From Methanococcoides methylutens MM1 (GTDB lineage: Archaea; Halobacteriota; Methanosarcinia; Methanosarcinales; Methanosarcinaceae): DNA of 64,000 nucleotides. Numbering within the stretch: position 1 is the stretch's first letter; each line of letters starts with the position of its first letter. Location of the stretch: assembly GCF_000970325.1 (NCBI RefSeq), contig NZ_CP009518.1:1860001-1924000 (forward strand), written 5' to 3'. The position numbers and the translations under genes were made by a program. Positions 1-8,793 of this stretch are shown here, one piece after another. The notes under the pieces were generated by a model. That model was given only the letters and a program-made list of their open reading frames with translations, searched no databases and was not told where the DNA came from.

Positions 1-689
1 GGAATTATCAAAGTATCTATAGAATCAAGCAGATCATTTTGTAGCTTGAGCATAACATCGATCTCAGGAGCAAGATGTTTCTGGGTCACAGGCTGAAGCA
101 CAACACAGGAAACATAGTCTGCAATAGCGTCAACAACTCCCTGGACGTCCTCTGCAGATGTATCTTTTGTAATAACAAGTTTACAGAAACATTCCCTGTC
201 CTTTGTGTTCCGAAGGGTGCGGAAGCATTCGAAAGTCCTTTCAAGATGAGATTCAAAGTTCTCGCCTTCGAACTCATCAATGAGTTTTACGTCCCCTGAA
301 ACATAGGAGACCTTGTCCCTGATCTTCTTTGCCATATCCGGGAGGGTCATGTTGGACTCAAGATACAGCGGTCTTGAAACATCCATCTCTGCAATGAAAT
401 CCGCCTCAAGGAGAGGCTCCCCGCCTGTAAGGGATATGGAATGAACGTTTTCATAACTGTTCAGCAGTTCACTTACATTTTCCACATTAAGAGGATTTGG
501 CAATTCCTGGAAGACGTTCGTTCCGGGAACCTCTTCAAATTTGCAGAATGCCGGCTTCTGAACATTTGTGTCACAATACGAACAGTTGAGATTACAACCA
601 ACGAACCTCACGAATGCCTGCCTCACACCCACATGGGGACCTTCTCCCTGAACCGAGCAGAATATTTCACTAACAGGTACCTGCATCAT
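1..689 (-). CDS. queE: 7-carboxy-7-deazaguanine synthase (partial, C-terminus cut by window edge)
   Basis: Radical SAM enzyme that contracts the ring of 6-carboxytetrahydropterin to 7-carboxy-7-deazaguanine, the core of archaeosine. Some 229 residues are visible. The N-terminus shows the EIFCSVQGEG motif, then the cluster motif GCNLNCSYC (CX3CX2C) and SLTGGEPLL, the SAM-contacting GGE region. The ATG at 689 overlaps the upstream stop as ATGA, which fixes the start; a second ATG follows directly. It is the last gene seen in a queC-DUF366-queE transcription unit. The assignment is firm from the motifs and neighbours; only the C-terminal end is missing. Confidence 0.9.
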   Translation of the reverse strand, partial: MMQVPVSEIFCSVQGEGPHVGVRQAFVRFVGCNLNCSYCDTNVQKPAFCKFEEVPGTNVFQELPNPLNVENVSELLNSYENVHSISLTGGEPLLEADFIAEMDVSRPLYLESNMTLPDMAKKIRDKVSYVSGDVKLIDEFEGENFESHLERTFECFRTLRNTKDRECFCKLVITKDTSAEDVQGVVDAIADYVSCVVLQPVTQKHLAPEIDVMLKLQNDLLDSIDTLII

Positions 690-1252
690 ACCACATCCAG
701 CGGTCGGGATTTGCGAAGGTCCTTTTCGATATCTTCAAACTCAGTAACATATCTGTTAGCGATATCAGCAAGGAGCCCTACTGCCTTGACCTCATCAAGT
801 CCGTTATCTGCAAGATTGCCATAAAAATCGTGGAAAACATTGATACCAAAGTGGATCTTCTGGGAAACTGCAGAAGTGCTTGCAATAGAGACTGTCAGTT
901 TTTTACCATCCACGAAAAGGTCATCGCCCTGTCTTGTTGTTATGATACCGCTCTCCAGAAGTGCTTCTGCTACGATCGCAGTGAATAACCTCTGTCTTGC
1001 ATAGACGAGCTTAAGATCGGTGGAATCAAAATGCTCTATGAGGAAATGGAGCATATCAGTAGAGAAAATGGAATCTCCCATCCTTTTGTCCTCGAGGTCT
1101 ATCATATGCTCGAGCTTCACATCACATCCACCCCTGAAGGCAACGATGGAATCCTGCTGAATACCTTTCAGGTTATATGCCCACAGAGAAGAGATCTGGC
1201 TTCCATCATAATCCGTTTTTTCATCAAGAATTACACATTCCATAATAAGCAC
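686..1252 (-). CDS. DUF366-like archaeal protein in the deazaguanine operon
   Basis: A 188-residue soluble protein, similar by eye to the archaeal DUF366 family; its activity is not known to me. It lies between queC (11 bp gap) and queE (4 bp overlap), so it is almost certainly co-transcribed with them. A queD-like 6-carboxytetrahydropterin synthase would be a natural partner here, but the protein lacks the Cys and the clustered zinc-binding His residues of that family. There is no signal peptide or membrane segment. A role in archaeosine or deazapurine metabolism is inferred from position only. Confidence 0.7.
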   Translation of the reverse strand: MLIMECVILDEKTDYDGSQISSLWAYNLKGIQQDSIVAFRGGCDVKLEHMIDLEDKRMGDSIFSTDMLHFLIEHFDSTDLKLVYARQRLFTAIVAEALLESGIITTRQGDDLFVDGKKLTVSIASTSAVSQKIHFGINVFHDFYGNLADNGLDEVKAVGLLADIANRYVTEFEDIEKDLRKSRPLDVV

Positions 1253-1263
1253 CTTTATTGTCT

Positions 1264-1962
1264 TTAGACATCCATCCCCAGTCTGACCATAAGCGGATCC
1301 TTCAAACCAGCCTCATTAAAAGCCCGGGCACGCCTTACGCAGCTTTCACAGACACCACATGGCTTATCCTCTCCATGATAACAACTCCAGCTCCACTCCA
1401 GTGGTGCCTCTGCCTCAATTGCTTCATTAACAATGGTTTGCTTGTCCATATCAATAAGAGGTGCAAGAACCTTCACACCATTTGCAGTAGAGTAGTAGAA
1501 ACACCTGTCAGAAGCATCAACGAACTCCTTTGAGTTATCAGGAAATGTCTTTGCCTCTTCCCCGTTGAACCCTGCAATAACATAATCACAATCGTAACTT
1601 TCAGCAAAGCTTGCTGCAATGTTCAGGAAAATACCATTTCTGTTGGGAACCCATACACTCTTTGCAGAATCCTCAGTAATAGCCCCATTTTCCCCGGAGA
1701 GATCATCAGCCGACAGCTCAGGAACATCCACATCCTCGTTAACAAGAGATGTGTTTGTAATATCCTTTAACCAGTCAAGTCGGATTATTCTGTTCTCTAT
1801 TCCATAGTGATCGCAAATTGCTTTTGAATAATCGATCTCTCTCCTGAAAGAACGCTGCCCGTAATCGAAAGTCAGGGCAAGGACAATATCGGAGGTCTTT
1901 TTTGCAATTGCAAGAGCAGCTACAGAATCAAGACCACTGCTCATTAGTGTTACAGATCTCAT
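1264..1962 (-). CDS. queC: 7-cyano-7-deazaguanine (preQ0) synthase QueC
   Basis: ATP-dependent enzyme converting 7-carboxy-7-deazaguanine to preQ0, the base inserted by archaeal TGT to make archaeosine. The 232 residues begin with the PP-loop, here MSSGLDS rather than the commoner SGGLDS, and later show the zinc site C-X8-C-X2-C-X2-C in the [15 protein letters not shown] segment near residue 200. Length fits the family. It is the first gene of the queC-DUF366-queE unit. The 150 bp upstream contain AT-rich promoter-like DNA (TATTATTTAAAG near 2010). Confidence 0.93.
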   Translation of the reverse strand: MRSVTLMSSGLDSVAALAIAKKTSDIVLALTFDYGQRSFRREIDYSKAICDHYGIENRIIRLDWLKDITNTSLVNEDVDVPELSADDLSGENGAITEDSAKSVWVPNRNGIFLNIAASFAESYDCDYVIAGFNGEEAKTFPDNSKEFVDASDRCFYYSTANGVKVLAPLIDMDKQTIVNEAIEAEAPLEWSWSCYHGEDKPCGVCESCVRRARAFNEAGLKDPLMVRLGMDV

Positions 1963-2113
1963 GAGGAATCTCCAAAGAAGTAATAGAATAATACCATGAT
2001 AATACTGCAGTATTATTTAAAGCTAGCGAAGATCTGTAAAAAGATAAAAAGATAAAACTACAGTTAATTGAAGCTTAAAAAACTATATTTCAAAAATAAT
2101 AATTGGAAGTTAC

Positions 2114-2263
2114 TTAGGCAGATGCTGATTCGCTGCCGCCTGAAGAACTTCCACCTGCGGATTCAAGACAGTGTATGGTACAATACATGTGCTTTTTCAC
2201 ATGAGTATCATACACAATGATCTCGCTTCCACAGTGCTCACAATATACTTTTACAAGTTCCAT
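2114..2263 (-). CDS. Small zinc-binding protein
   Basis: A 49-residue protein with CEHCG and a later CTIHC, a likely four-cysteine zinc site, followed by a flexible Ser/Gly-rich tail ending GGSESASA. An upstream in-frame ATG exists at 2308, but the ATG at 2263 is preceded by a GGTGGT ribosome site and begins the conserved-looking part, so it is preferred. It stands alone between queC and the surface protein genes. Function unknown. Confidence 0.6.
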   Translation of the reverse strand: MELVKVYCEHCGSEIIVYDTHVKKHMYCTIHCLESAGGSSSGGSESASA

Positions 2264-2684
2264 TTGTACCACCACGGTTTGTTTTTTTCTTTGTAAAAGG
2301 AATCTCAATCCCAGAATACAAGGAACTGGAATTGTAATTGTCTGAATTCAGGGATGTATTACCTTTATCCAGTTAAACCCTCAAACAAATATCCCCTTGC
2401 ATATTCAGCTATAGAATTTGCATCAGTGACATTTCATTTGCGGTTTCAAAGATACAGTGCAATCCCGAACTTCGTACACAAATACTATCATGGAGACTTA
2501 AGAATCATTACCACCACCATTTTGTACCCAATTAAGATATTGTCAGGATTAATATATAACTATATCGATAGAGAATTGTATGCTCATTATGATGATGAAT
2601 ACTAGAGGAGTTTTTATCAAAAATGAGAAAAAAGTTGAACAGGAAATAAAATGAAACCTGTTTATTTATTCTATTCAGTAAAGC
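2264..2684. other. Gene-poor stretch with a promoter copy
   Basis: This 421-bp stretch has no convincing gene. A plus-strand frame of 83 codons at 2354-2605 has no ribosome site and no family resemblance. Its main content is a copy, at about 2500-2605, of the promoter and leader seen upstream of the surface protein genes at 3866 and 6052; see the separate entry. Confidence 0.6.
2500..2605 (-). promoter_or_regulatory. Orphan copy of the surface-protein promoter and leader
   Basis: On the minus strand this segment carries the same elements as the region upstream of 3866: a TATA-rich block (TATAGTTATATATTAAT), then TTGGGTACAAAATGGTGGTGGTAATG with the GGTGGTGG ribosome site next to a start codon at about 2508. 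Here the start codon opens only six codons (MILKSP) before TGA. It looks like the front end left by a lost or deleted paralogous gene. An untested alternative is a short leader peptide. Confidence 0.55.
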
Positions 2685-3866
2685 TTACGTACCACCTACA
2701 TAATGAAAAAGAACTTCATCAAAAGCATAGAAGTTCTTCTCAGTACCATTATAGTAAGCAGTGACGTTGGCAAGTATCACCTCATTCCAACCATGTTCAG
2801 TCGTAGCACTAGCACTGTAGACCCAGCTTTCATTGGGTTCGAGTATATTATCAGCATCAACTGTGATACGATCGATCGAAATTGATGAACTATTATCCTG
2901 CACCACAACCTCCGTGAGATCCACGTTACCATTGTTGGTCACATTATAGGTCCATTCAAACACCAAACACTGGATCTGTACATCAGAAACAGGATCACCA
3001 ATAGAGGATTCAATGTCGATTGATGCATTCACACCGAAGTAGTAGCTGACATCAGTGCTATTGACCTCCACATCATCATAGGTCGTAGAAGCAGTCACCG
3101 CATTCTGGTAGACACCTTCAACAGAAGTATTGGAAAGGTTGAGACTGTCATTATACTCACCAACACCAAGATAAGCGATGACCCCTACAGGACCCTCAAC
3201 AGAATCATTCACAAAGATGTTAGTGAGAGGAACATCACCCTTGTTGCTGATATTATAAGACCATACAATGGGCGATCCAACTTCAACCTCATAGGAAGAA
3301 GGATCATCGACATCATATCCATCAGTGAGTTTCACAATACTCAAGGAAGGATTTGCAGTTACATTGATGCAATTCTCAACGACTTTAGTATGACTACCAT
3401 CTTTGTTCGTTACAATCAAAGATACATTGTAAATGCCTTCTTTATCGTATCGATAAACAAAGTCAGAAGCATTTGAATCCTCTAAACCATCCCCATCAAC
3501 ATCCCATGAATACTCTTCAGCATCGCTGGATGAGTCATTGAATGTGACATTTAATGGTACAACACCTGACAGAGGATAAGCCGTGAAGTTAGCCACCGGA
3601 GGGGCTGGTTCTTCAACAATTACCTTAGGCTTATGATCACCAGGAGACACCCAGATGCCAGGATCCTCTTTGTCACCTTCCTTCACTGAAATGTTAAACT
3701 CGCTTGTTTCCGGGGTAGAATTATCCCATTCAGAGTGGTTCGTCTCGGGAACGTCATTTGTCGGCTCCGGAACAAGTTCCGGAGAATTTGTTGAAAAGCT
3801 TGTCAGCCCACTAAGGAGCAAGACAACCAAAGCTAAGGAACCCACAGGTTTGATTAAAGAGTTCAT
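2685..3866 (-). CDS. Secreted surface protein with PKD and DUF11-like domains
   Basis: A 393-residue exported protein. A signal peptide covers about residues 1-28 (hydrophobic GSLALVVLLLSGLTSF), followed by an acidic Ser/Thr/Pro linker. A PKD domain begins at PPVANFTAYPLSG and shows YSWDVDGDG and NVSLIVTNKDG. Two DUF11-like (COG1361-type) beta domains follow, with the WSYNISNKGDVPLTNI and WTYNVTNNGNVDLTEV signatures. Many NXS/T sequons suggest N-glycosylation. No C-terminal anchor is obvious, so it may be secreted or held by S-layer contacts. It is a paralogue of the next gene upstream, with a near-identical signal peptide and promoter. Confidence 0.8.
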   Translation of the reverse strand: MNSLIKPVGSLALVVLLLSGLTSFSTNSPELVPEPTNDVPETNHSEWDNSTPETSEFNISVKEGDKEDPGIWVSPGDHKPKVIVEEPAPPVANFTAYPLSGVVPLNVTFNDSSSDAEEYSWDVDGDGLEDSNASDFVYRYDKEGIYNVSLIVTNKDGSHTKVVENCINVTANPSLSIVKLTDGYDVDDPSSYEVEVGSPIVWSYNISNKGDVPLTNIFVNDSVEGPVGVIAYLGVGEYNDSLNLSNTSVEGVYQNAVTASTTYDDVEVNSTDVSYYFGVNASIDIESSIGDPVSDVQIQCLVFEWTYNVTNNGNVDLTEVVVQDNSSSISIDRITVDADNILEPNESWVYSASATTEHGWNEVILANVTAYYNGTEKNFYAFDEVLFHYVGGT

Positions 3867-3965
3867 ACATTACCACCACCATTTATACCCAATTTAGATA
3901 TTGGCGTGGTTTATATATAAATATGTCTATAGATGAGTATATGCTCATTATAATGAGATGTGTAT
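3867..3965 (-). promoter_or_regulatory. Promoter and leader of surface protein gene
   Basis: Reading on the minus strand, a TATA-like block (TTTATATATAAACC) is followed by TCTAAATTGGGTATAAATGGTGGTGGTAATG, which supplies a GGTGGTGG ribosome site a few bases before the ATG at 3866. The block is shared with 2500-2605 and, more loosely, with 6053-6160. Confidence 0.6.
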
Positions 3966-4063
3966 GAGAAACCAATTGGAAGATAAAAGAAGAACAGAAC
4001 AGGAAATAAAAAGAAACCTGTTCCTAAGCGCTTATTCAGTTAGACATTCGCAGTGTATGAGAT

Positions 4064-6052
4064 TCAGCCATTGCTGTACAATACACCATTGTTGTACATC
4101 TCCAGCACATCTTTAAGTTCTTCCCCAGACTCAGCCCATGCCGCGTCAACTTCAGGACCAGTACTACCCAATGGATATTCTTCCAGCCAAGCATCAGCTG
4201 CCTCAATGAAATAGACTAATTCCCCGTCTATTACATAAGGATAATATGGAAGACCGACCATGACATTCAGTTTGGCTGGCACCAGTTGTCCAAACAGGAT
4301 ATAAGGTTTATCTTCAACTGGATTCTGATAATTTATAGCATCATCCTTGAGGTAAGTTACATTGCCGATAGTGATCTCAGTAACTTCTTCCGGCCAATTA
4401 TCCGGATTCTTCCAGTACCCCTTACCGCCGGCCATATCCTTAAATGTTGGATTATTTATACCGAAGTAGTGACTTGAATCCGCATCTGTTGCTATGAAAG
4501 TTCCATTATAGCCAGTTACATTTCCAAAGTTGGAATGCTGGCCCAGAATAACAGTACCGCTTGCATTGTAAACCCAAACTTCACCAGGCTCGAAGACATC
4601 GTCACCATCGTCTCCATCCATATACAACGGGGTGACATTGACATCATTATCCTGAACATCAATAACAAGGTTCACATTTCCTGTGTTTTTAACTTCATAT
4701 GTCCATTCGACTGGATACCCAAGCAACAAGAATGGTCCTATAGGTTCATCAGCATCATGACCATCAGTGAACTTCTCGATATCAATTGATGCATTAACAC
4801 CGAAGTAGTAACTGTAATCGCTGGCATTGACCTCCACATCATTATGAGTTGTGGAAGCGGTCACATTGTTCTGGTAAACACCGACAACAGAAATATTGGA
4901 AAGACTGAGACTGTTGTTAGACTCACCGACACCAAGAGAAGCAATCGTTCCAACATAACCTTCAACATCATCATTCACAACGATTTCAGTGAGAGCTACA
5001 TCACCCATGTTAGTCACATTATAAGACCAGGTAACAGAATCGCCAGCAGGGATCTCAAGGTCATGTGGAGAAGAAACATCCTCACCGTTGGTAAGTTTCA
5101 CAATGCTAAGACCAGCAGAATCAGAGGTTTCAGAAACACCGAAGTAGTAACTGTAATCGCTGGCATTGACCTCCACATCATTATGAGTTGTGGAAGCGGT
5201 CACATTGTTCTGGTAAACACCGACAACAGAAATATTGGAAAGACTGAGACTGTTGTTAGACTCACCGACACCAAGAGAAGCAATCGTTCCAACATAACCT
5301 TCAACATCATCATTCACAACGATTTCAGTGAGAGCTACATCGCCCATGTTAGTCACATTATAAGACCAGGTAACAGAATCGCCAGCAGGGATCTCAAGGT
5401 CATGTGGAGAAGAAACATCCTCACCGTTGGTAAGTTTCACAATGCTAAGACCAGCAGAATCAGAGGTTTCAGAAACACCGAAGTAGTAACTGTAATCGCT
5501 GGCATTGACCTCCACATCATTATGAGTTGTGGAAGCGGTCACATTGTTCTGGTAAATACCGACAACAGAAGTATTGGAAAGACTGAGACTGTTGTTAGAC
5601 TCACCGATACCAAGAGAAGCAATCGTTCCAACATAACCTTCAACATCATCATTCACAACGATTTCAGTGAGAGCTACATCACCGATGTTAGTCACATTAT
5701 AAGACCAGGTAACAGAATCGCCAGCAGGGATCTCAAGGTCATGTGGAGAAGAAACATCCTCACCGTTGGTAAGTTTCACAATGCTAAGACCAGCAGAATC
5801 TGTAGATTTGGAATCTTCCTTTGGATCAGTAACTGTAGGACCAACCACACCATCACCACCGGAACTAGACATAGTAATTCCCCCATCCTTAGAAACCACA
5901 AAGGCATCTTCCCATTCAGAGTAGGTACTCTCATGACGATCATCTGTTGGGTCGGGAGCAAGTCCCGGGGAATTAGTAGAAATACTTGTGAGACCACTCA
6001 TTAGCAGAGTGATCATTAATAGGATACCTAATGGTTTGATTATTGGATGCAT
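4064..6052 (-). CDS. Large secreted surface protein with three near-identical DUF11-like repeats
   Basis: The chosen ATG at 6052 has a GGTGGCGG ribosome site and starts the signal peptide (MHPIIKPLGILLMITLLMSG); an upstream in-frame ATG at 6148 would add 32 residues lying over the promoter. The mature protein has an acidic linker, three copies of a 113-residue beta domain (WSYNVTNMGDVALTEIVVND is typical), then a diverged fourth domain (VEWTYEVKNTGNVNL). The C-terminal part carries GYWKNPDNWPEE, a motif known from other secreted proteins but of unknown role. Numerous NXS/T sites suggest glycosylation. Likely an extracellular adhesin or envelope protein; no membrane anchor is seen. Confidence 0.8.
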   Translation of the reverse strand: MHPIIKPLGILLMITLLMSGLTSISTNSPGLAPDPTDDRHESTYSEWEDAFVVSKDGGITMSSSGGDGVVGPTVTDPKEDSKSTDSAGLSIVKLTNGEDVSSPHDLEIPAGDSVTWSYNVTNIGDVALTEIVVNDDVEGYVGTIASLGIGESNNSLSLSNTSVVGIYQNNVTASTTHNDVEVNASDYSYYFGVSETSDSAGLSIVKLTNGEDVSSPHDLEIPAGDSVTWSYNVTNMGDVALTEIVVNDDVEGYVGTIASLGVGESNNSLSLSNISVVGVYQNNVTASTTHNDVEVNASDYSYYFGVSETSDSAGLSIVKLTNGEDVSSPHDLEIPAGDSVTWSYNVTNMGDVALTEIVVNDDVEGYVGTIASLGVGESNNSLSLSNISVVGVYQNNVTASTTHNDVEVNASDYSYYFGVNASIDIEKFTDGHDADEPIGPFLLLGYPVEWTYEVKNTGNVNLVIDVQDNDVNVTPLYMDGDDGDDVFEPGEVWVYNASGTVILGQHSNFGNVTGYNGTFIATDADSSHYFGINNPTFKDMAGGKGYWKNPDNWPEEVTEITIGNVTYLKDDAINYQNPVEDKPYILFGQLVPAKLNVMVGLPYYPYVIDGELVYFIEAADAWLEEYPLGSTGPEVDAAWAESGEELKDVLEMYNNGVLYSNG
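4782..5798 (-). repeat. Three tandem 339-bp coding repeats
   Basis: Units at 5460-5798, 5121-5459 and about 4782-5120 encode the same 113-residue domain and differ by only a few bases, for example I/M after YNVTN and T/I before SVVG. The strict 339-bp period and near-identity at DNA level point to recent duplication or ongoing conversion. The last unit merges into the diverged NASIDIEK sequence. Confidence 0.95.
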
Positions 6053-6369
6053 ACCGAACCGCCACCTTCTTTCTATTGTATATAAATAGTGGTATAAAAT
6101 AAGACAATATATAAACATATCTATTGCTGGAAATACAATTATCATCATAATAATGAGAAGAGATGGTTATTATTACAAAGAAAATAGAGGAAAACAGCAG
6201 CTATCGCCATAAGTGTTAATTCAAAGAAATTCAATGCATGGAAATAAAGACTCGTAAAAGCAAGAATAAAAAAGGAAAAAATGATTTGAACAAGCATTAT
6301 TGTATAAAGTTATCACATTTTAAAATGTGAAAGGACCTTTCGAATAAGATGCGGCAAATCAAAATGAGA
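6053..6369 (-). promoter_or_regulatory. Promoter of large surface protein and downstream spacer of the alanine dehydrogenase-like gene
   Basis: On the minus strand a TATA-rich stretch (GTTTATATATTGTC at about 6106-6119) and a second one nearer the gene (ATTTATATACAATAG) precede the GGTGGCGG ribosome site. The part from 6160 to 6369 is the 3' spacer of the upstream gene; I see no gene in it. Confidence 0.5.
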
Positions 6370-7350
6370 TCAGAAAATCGGAAGATTTTTCCCAACACCT
6401 TTCTTTTTTGCTGCATTATACACCAGAAGTGCTGTTGCAACATCCTGTATTGCAAGACCTGTAGAATCAAATATAGTGATGTCCGAATTATTAAGCCTTC
6501 CGGACTTCGGGCCTCCAATAACTTCCCCAAGCTCACAACAGATATCATCAGCAGTGATCACCCCGCCGGAGAGAGGAACATTGACCTCACCGGAATGAGA
6601 TGCCTGAGCCATATCATCCACAACAACCCGGGAACGCAGCAACAGAGATGCTTCAAGTTCTTCCTTTCCTGTAGCATCTGCTCCAATTGCATTAATGTGT
6701 GTACCCGGTTTGATCCACTCGCTCTTAACTATGGGATCCCGCACAGGAGTCACAGTGACAAGGATATCGCAATCGCATACCTCCTCAATTGATGAACATA
6801 CAGTAATAGCACAACCTGATTTGCACTCCATCTCCTGTTTGAACTGCTCAGCACGTTCCTCATGTGCACTATAGACCTTGACCTCCTGAAGATCGAAAAC
6901 ATTAGCAATTGCAAGCAGTTGAGTTCTTGCCTGGTTTCCTGATCCCACTAGCCCCAGGACACTAGACTCGGGACGTGCAAGATGTTTTGCAGCTATACCA
7001 CCTGCTGCACCAGTCCTGATGTCTGTCAGTAAAGAAGCATCCATAACTGCAAGAGGGGCACCTGTCTCAGTTGAGTTCAGCACAAAAAGTGCCATGACGG
7101 TAGGCAAACCTTTCTGGCGATTATCAGGATGGACATTCACGATCTTCACACCTGCAACATCCTGTTCTTCAAGGTATGCAGGCATGGTACGCAGGTCACC
7201 ATTATGAGATTCAAAATACAGGTATGATTTTGATGGCATCTGAACTTTCTTCCTGCCATGCTGTTCAAATGCTTTCTCAACAGCATCCATTGCATCAGAC
7301 AGATCGAGCAACGACCTTACATCATTCTGTTCCAGCCATAGAACATCCAA
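6370..7350 (-). CDS. Alanine dehydrogenase / ornithine cyclodeaminase family protein
   Basis: A 326-residue member of the mu-crystallin/ornithine cyclodeaminase family. Archaeal members include an NAD-dependent alanine dehydrogenase (pyruvate plus ammonia to alanine). The dinucleotide-binding motif GLVGSGNQARTQL lies near residue 135, the substrate lysine region GVKIVNVHPDN near residue 68, and NAIGADATGKEEL near residue 220. Length matches the family. It is monocistronic and divergent from the mptN-like gene. The substrate cannot be settled from sequence; alanine dehydrogenase is most likely in a methanogen, while ornithine cyclodeaminase or another imine reductase remains possible. Confidence 0.82.
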   Translation of the reverse strand: MDVLWLEQNDVRSLLDLSDAMDAVEKAFEQHGRKKVQMPSKSYLYFESHNGDLRTMPAYLEEQDVAGVKIVNVHPDNRQKGLPTVMALFVLNSTETGAPLAVMDASLLTDIRTGAAGGIAAKHLARPESSVLGLVGSGNQARTQLLAIANVFDLQEVKVYSAHEERAEQFKQEMECKSGCAITVCSSIEEVCDCDILVTVTPVRDPIVKSEWIKPGTHINAIGADATGKEELEASLLLRSRVVVDDMAQASHSGEVNVPLSGGVITADDICCELGEVIGGPKSGRLNNSDITIFDSTGLAIQDVATALLVYNAAKKKGVGKNLPIF

Positions 7351-7462
7351 GAATTATCACCACTTAACAGATGGATCACAGAGCGTATAAACTTACTGGA
7401 TTCCTTTAGAATATTGAGTTATAATTTGCGACATATTGATGTACTGATAACATAATTTAGTT

Positions 7463-8395
7463 ATGATGAGAAAGATAGGTATCATAGTCACCGATCCTGA
7501 AGATCCGACAGCCATTGCTTTTGGTCAGGCATGCCAGAAAAATAATGTTGAGCATCAGATCATGGACCTTCGTAATGCAGAGGTTTCAATTGGAAATGGA
7601 ACTGAATGGCATATTGGTAAAATTGATCCACTTCAATTTGATGCAATCATTGTCAGGGACGTTGGTGCAGGTGCATTTGAAGGAGTGTCTTTCCGATTCG
7701 ACATACTCAGGCAGCTCGAAGAGCAAGGAGTACTTATCATCAACTCACCCTCTGCCATTCAGAATGCCGCTAACAAATATTACGCATCCTGTCTGCTTTC
7801 AAAAAACAGGCTTCCAGTGCCAGGAACAAAGGTCTTCCAGAATACGGAAAGTGCAATTGAAGCACTTGAAAAGATGAAGGATGCCGTAATTAAACCTGTT
7901 TTCGGCTACAAAGGAATGGGACTCCTCAGAGTAAAGAACGGAATGGCCATATCCGAAAATGGAAAAGTGCGGGATGGGGCCATCACCGAACACATCGATA
8001 AACTTCTTGAGCAGAGAGGAATGTTATACATACAGGAATTTGTTGAAAATCCGGGAAGGGACATCCGTGCATTTGTTGTCAATGGAAAGGTCATCGGGGC
8101 CATATACAGGACAGCGCCTGAAGGATCATGGATCAACAACCTGAGCCAGGGAGGTGCCGCCTCCCAGTGCCTGTTGACACAGGAGCAGGAAAACATCTGT
8201 GTGAAAGCCGCCGAAGCCATCGGGGCCTTCTTTGCAGGAGTTGATCTCATCGAAAAAAGGGATCAGAAAAAAGAGGAAGCAACTGAAAGTTTTGTACTGG
8301 AGGTAAATGGTACGCCTTCAGTAGCAGGTATTTATAAAGCATGGGGAATTAATGCAGCAGAAGATATCATAAAAGATGTTATCGAAGAAATTTAA
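7463..8395 (+). CDS. mptN: RimK-type glutamate ligase, probably tetrahydromethanopterin:alpha-L-glutamate ligase
   Basis: A 310-residue ATP-grasp enzyme of the RimK family. MptN adds L-glutamate to tetrahydromethanopterin to give tetrahydrosarcinapterin, the C1 carrier of Methanosarcinales. Visible motifs are AVIKPVFGYKGMGL (ATP-binding lysine and glycine loop, about residue 138), the RDIRAFVV strand, and the Mg-binding FVLEVNGTPSV near the C-terminus. The paralogue CofF (F420 glutamate ligase) has the same architecture, so the substrate is inferred. The ATG at 7463 is followed by a second ATG. It heads a run with pth2, a transglutaminase-like gene and truD. Confidence 0.75.
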   Translation: MMRKIGIIVTDPEDPTAIAFGQACQKNNVEHQIMDLRNAEVSIGNGTEWHIGKIDPLQFDAIIVRDVGAGAFEGVSFRFDILRQLEEQGVLIINSPSAIQNAANKYYASCLLSKNRLPVPGTKVFQNTESAIEALEKMKDAVIKPVFGYKGMGLLRVKNGMAISENGKVRDGAITEHIDKLLEQRGMLYIQEFVENPGRDIRAFVVNGKVIGAIYRTAPEGSWINNLSQGGAASQCLLTQEQENICVKAAEAIGAFFAGVDLIEKRDQKKEEATESFVLEVNGTPSVAGIYKAWGINAAEDIIKDVIEEI

Positions 8396-8427
8396 CATAT
8401 AGTGTATATTGATCGGGGACCTTTTAG

Positions 8428-8775
8428 ATGGCAGATTATAAACAGTGTATCGTGATCAGGGATGACCTGAAACTCTCAAAGGGAAAACTTGCTGTACAGG
8501 TAGCACATGCTGCCGTATCAGCTGCGGAGTGGGCCAAAAGTTCCGACCTCGAAAAATGGAAAGAGGGCGGACAGAAGAAAGTAGTATTGAGGGCAGAAAA
8601 ACTTCAGGACCTATTCCAGCTTAAAGAAAAAGCAAGGCGTGAGGGGTTGCCAACAGCATTGATAACAGATGCAGGACTGACCGAGGTACCGCCCGGAACG
8701 GTCACTGTGCTTGGGATAGGACCTGCAAAAGTAGAAGATATTGACAAGGTCACAGGATCCCTGAAATTATTATAA
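8428..8775 (+). CDS. pth2: Archaeal/eukaryotic-type peptidyl-tRNA hydrolase
   Basis: Cleaves peptidyl-tRNA released by stalled ribosomes, recycling tRNA. At 115 residues it is the normal length for Pth2. Signature segments are [18 protein letters not shown] (residues 12-29) and the C-terminal [19 protein letters not shown], which carry the catalytic and tRNA-binding residues of the family. It lies 32 bp after mptN and 18 bp before the transglutaminase-like gene, consistent with one transcript. Confidence 0.95.
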   Translation: MADYKQCIVIRDDLKLSKGKLAVQVAHAAVSAAEWAKSSDLEKWKEGGQKKVVLRAEKLQDLFQLKEKARREGLPTALITDAGLTEVPPGTVTVLGIGPAKVEDIDKVTGSLKLL

Positions 8776-8793
8776 GCCAGACGAGGCAAATTA

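Noticed and set aside
2354-2605. 83-codon plus-strand frame
   Set aside because: No ribosome site or family resemblance; it lies over the duplicated minus-strand promoter.
4844-6004. 386-codon plus-strand frame inside the large surface protein gene
   Set aside because: It is the mirror of the three 339-bp repeats and repeats with the same period; the minus strand has the signal peptide, domain motifs and ribosome site.
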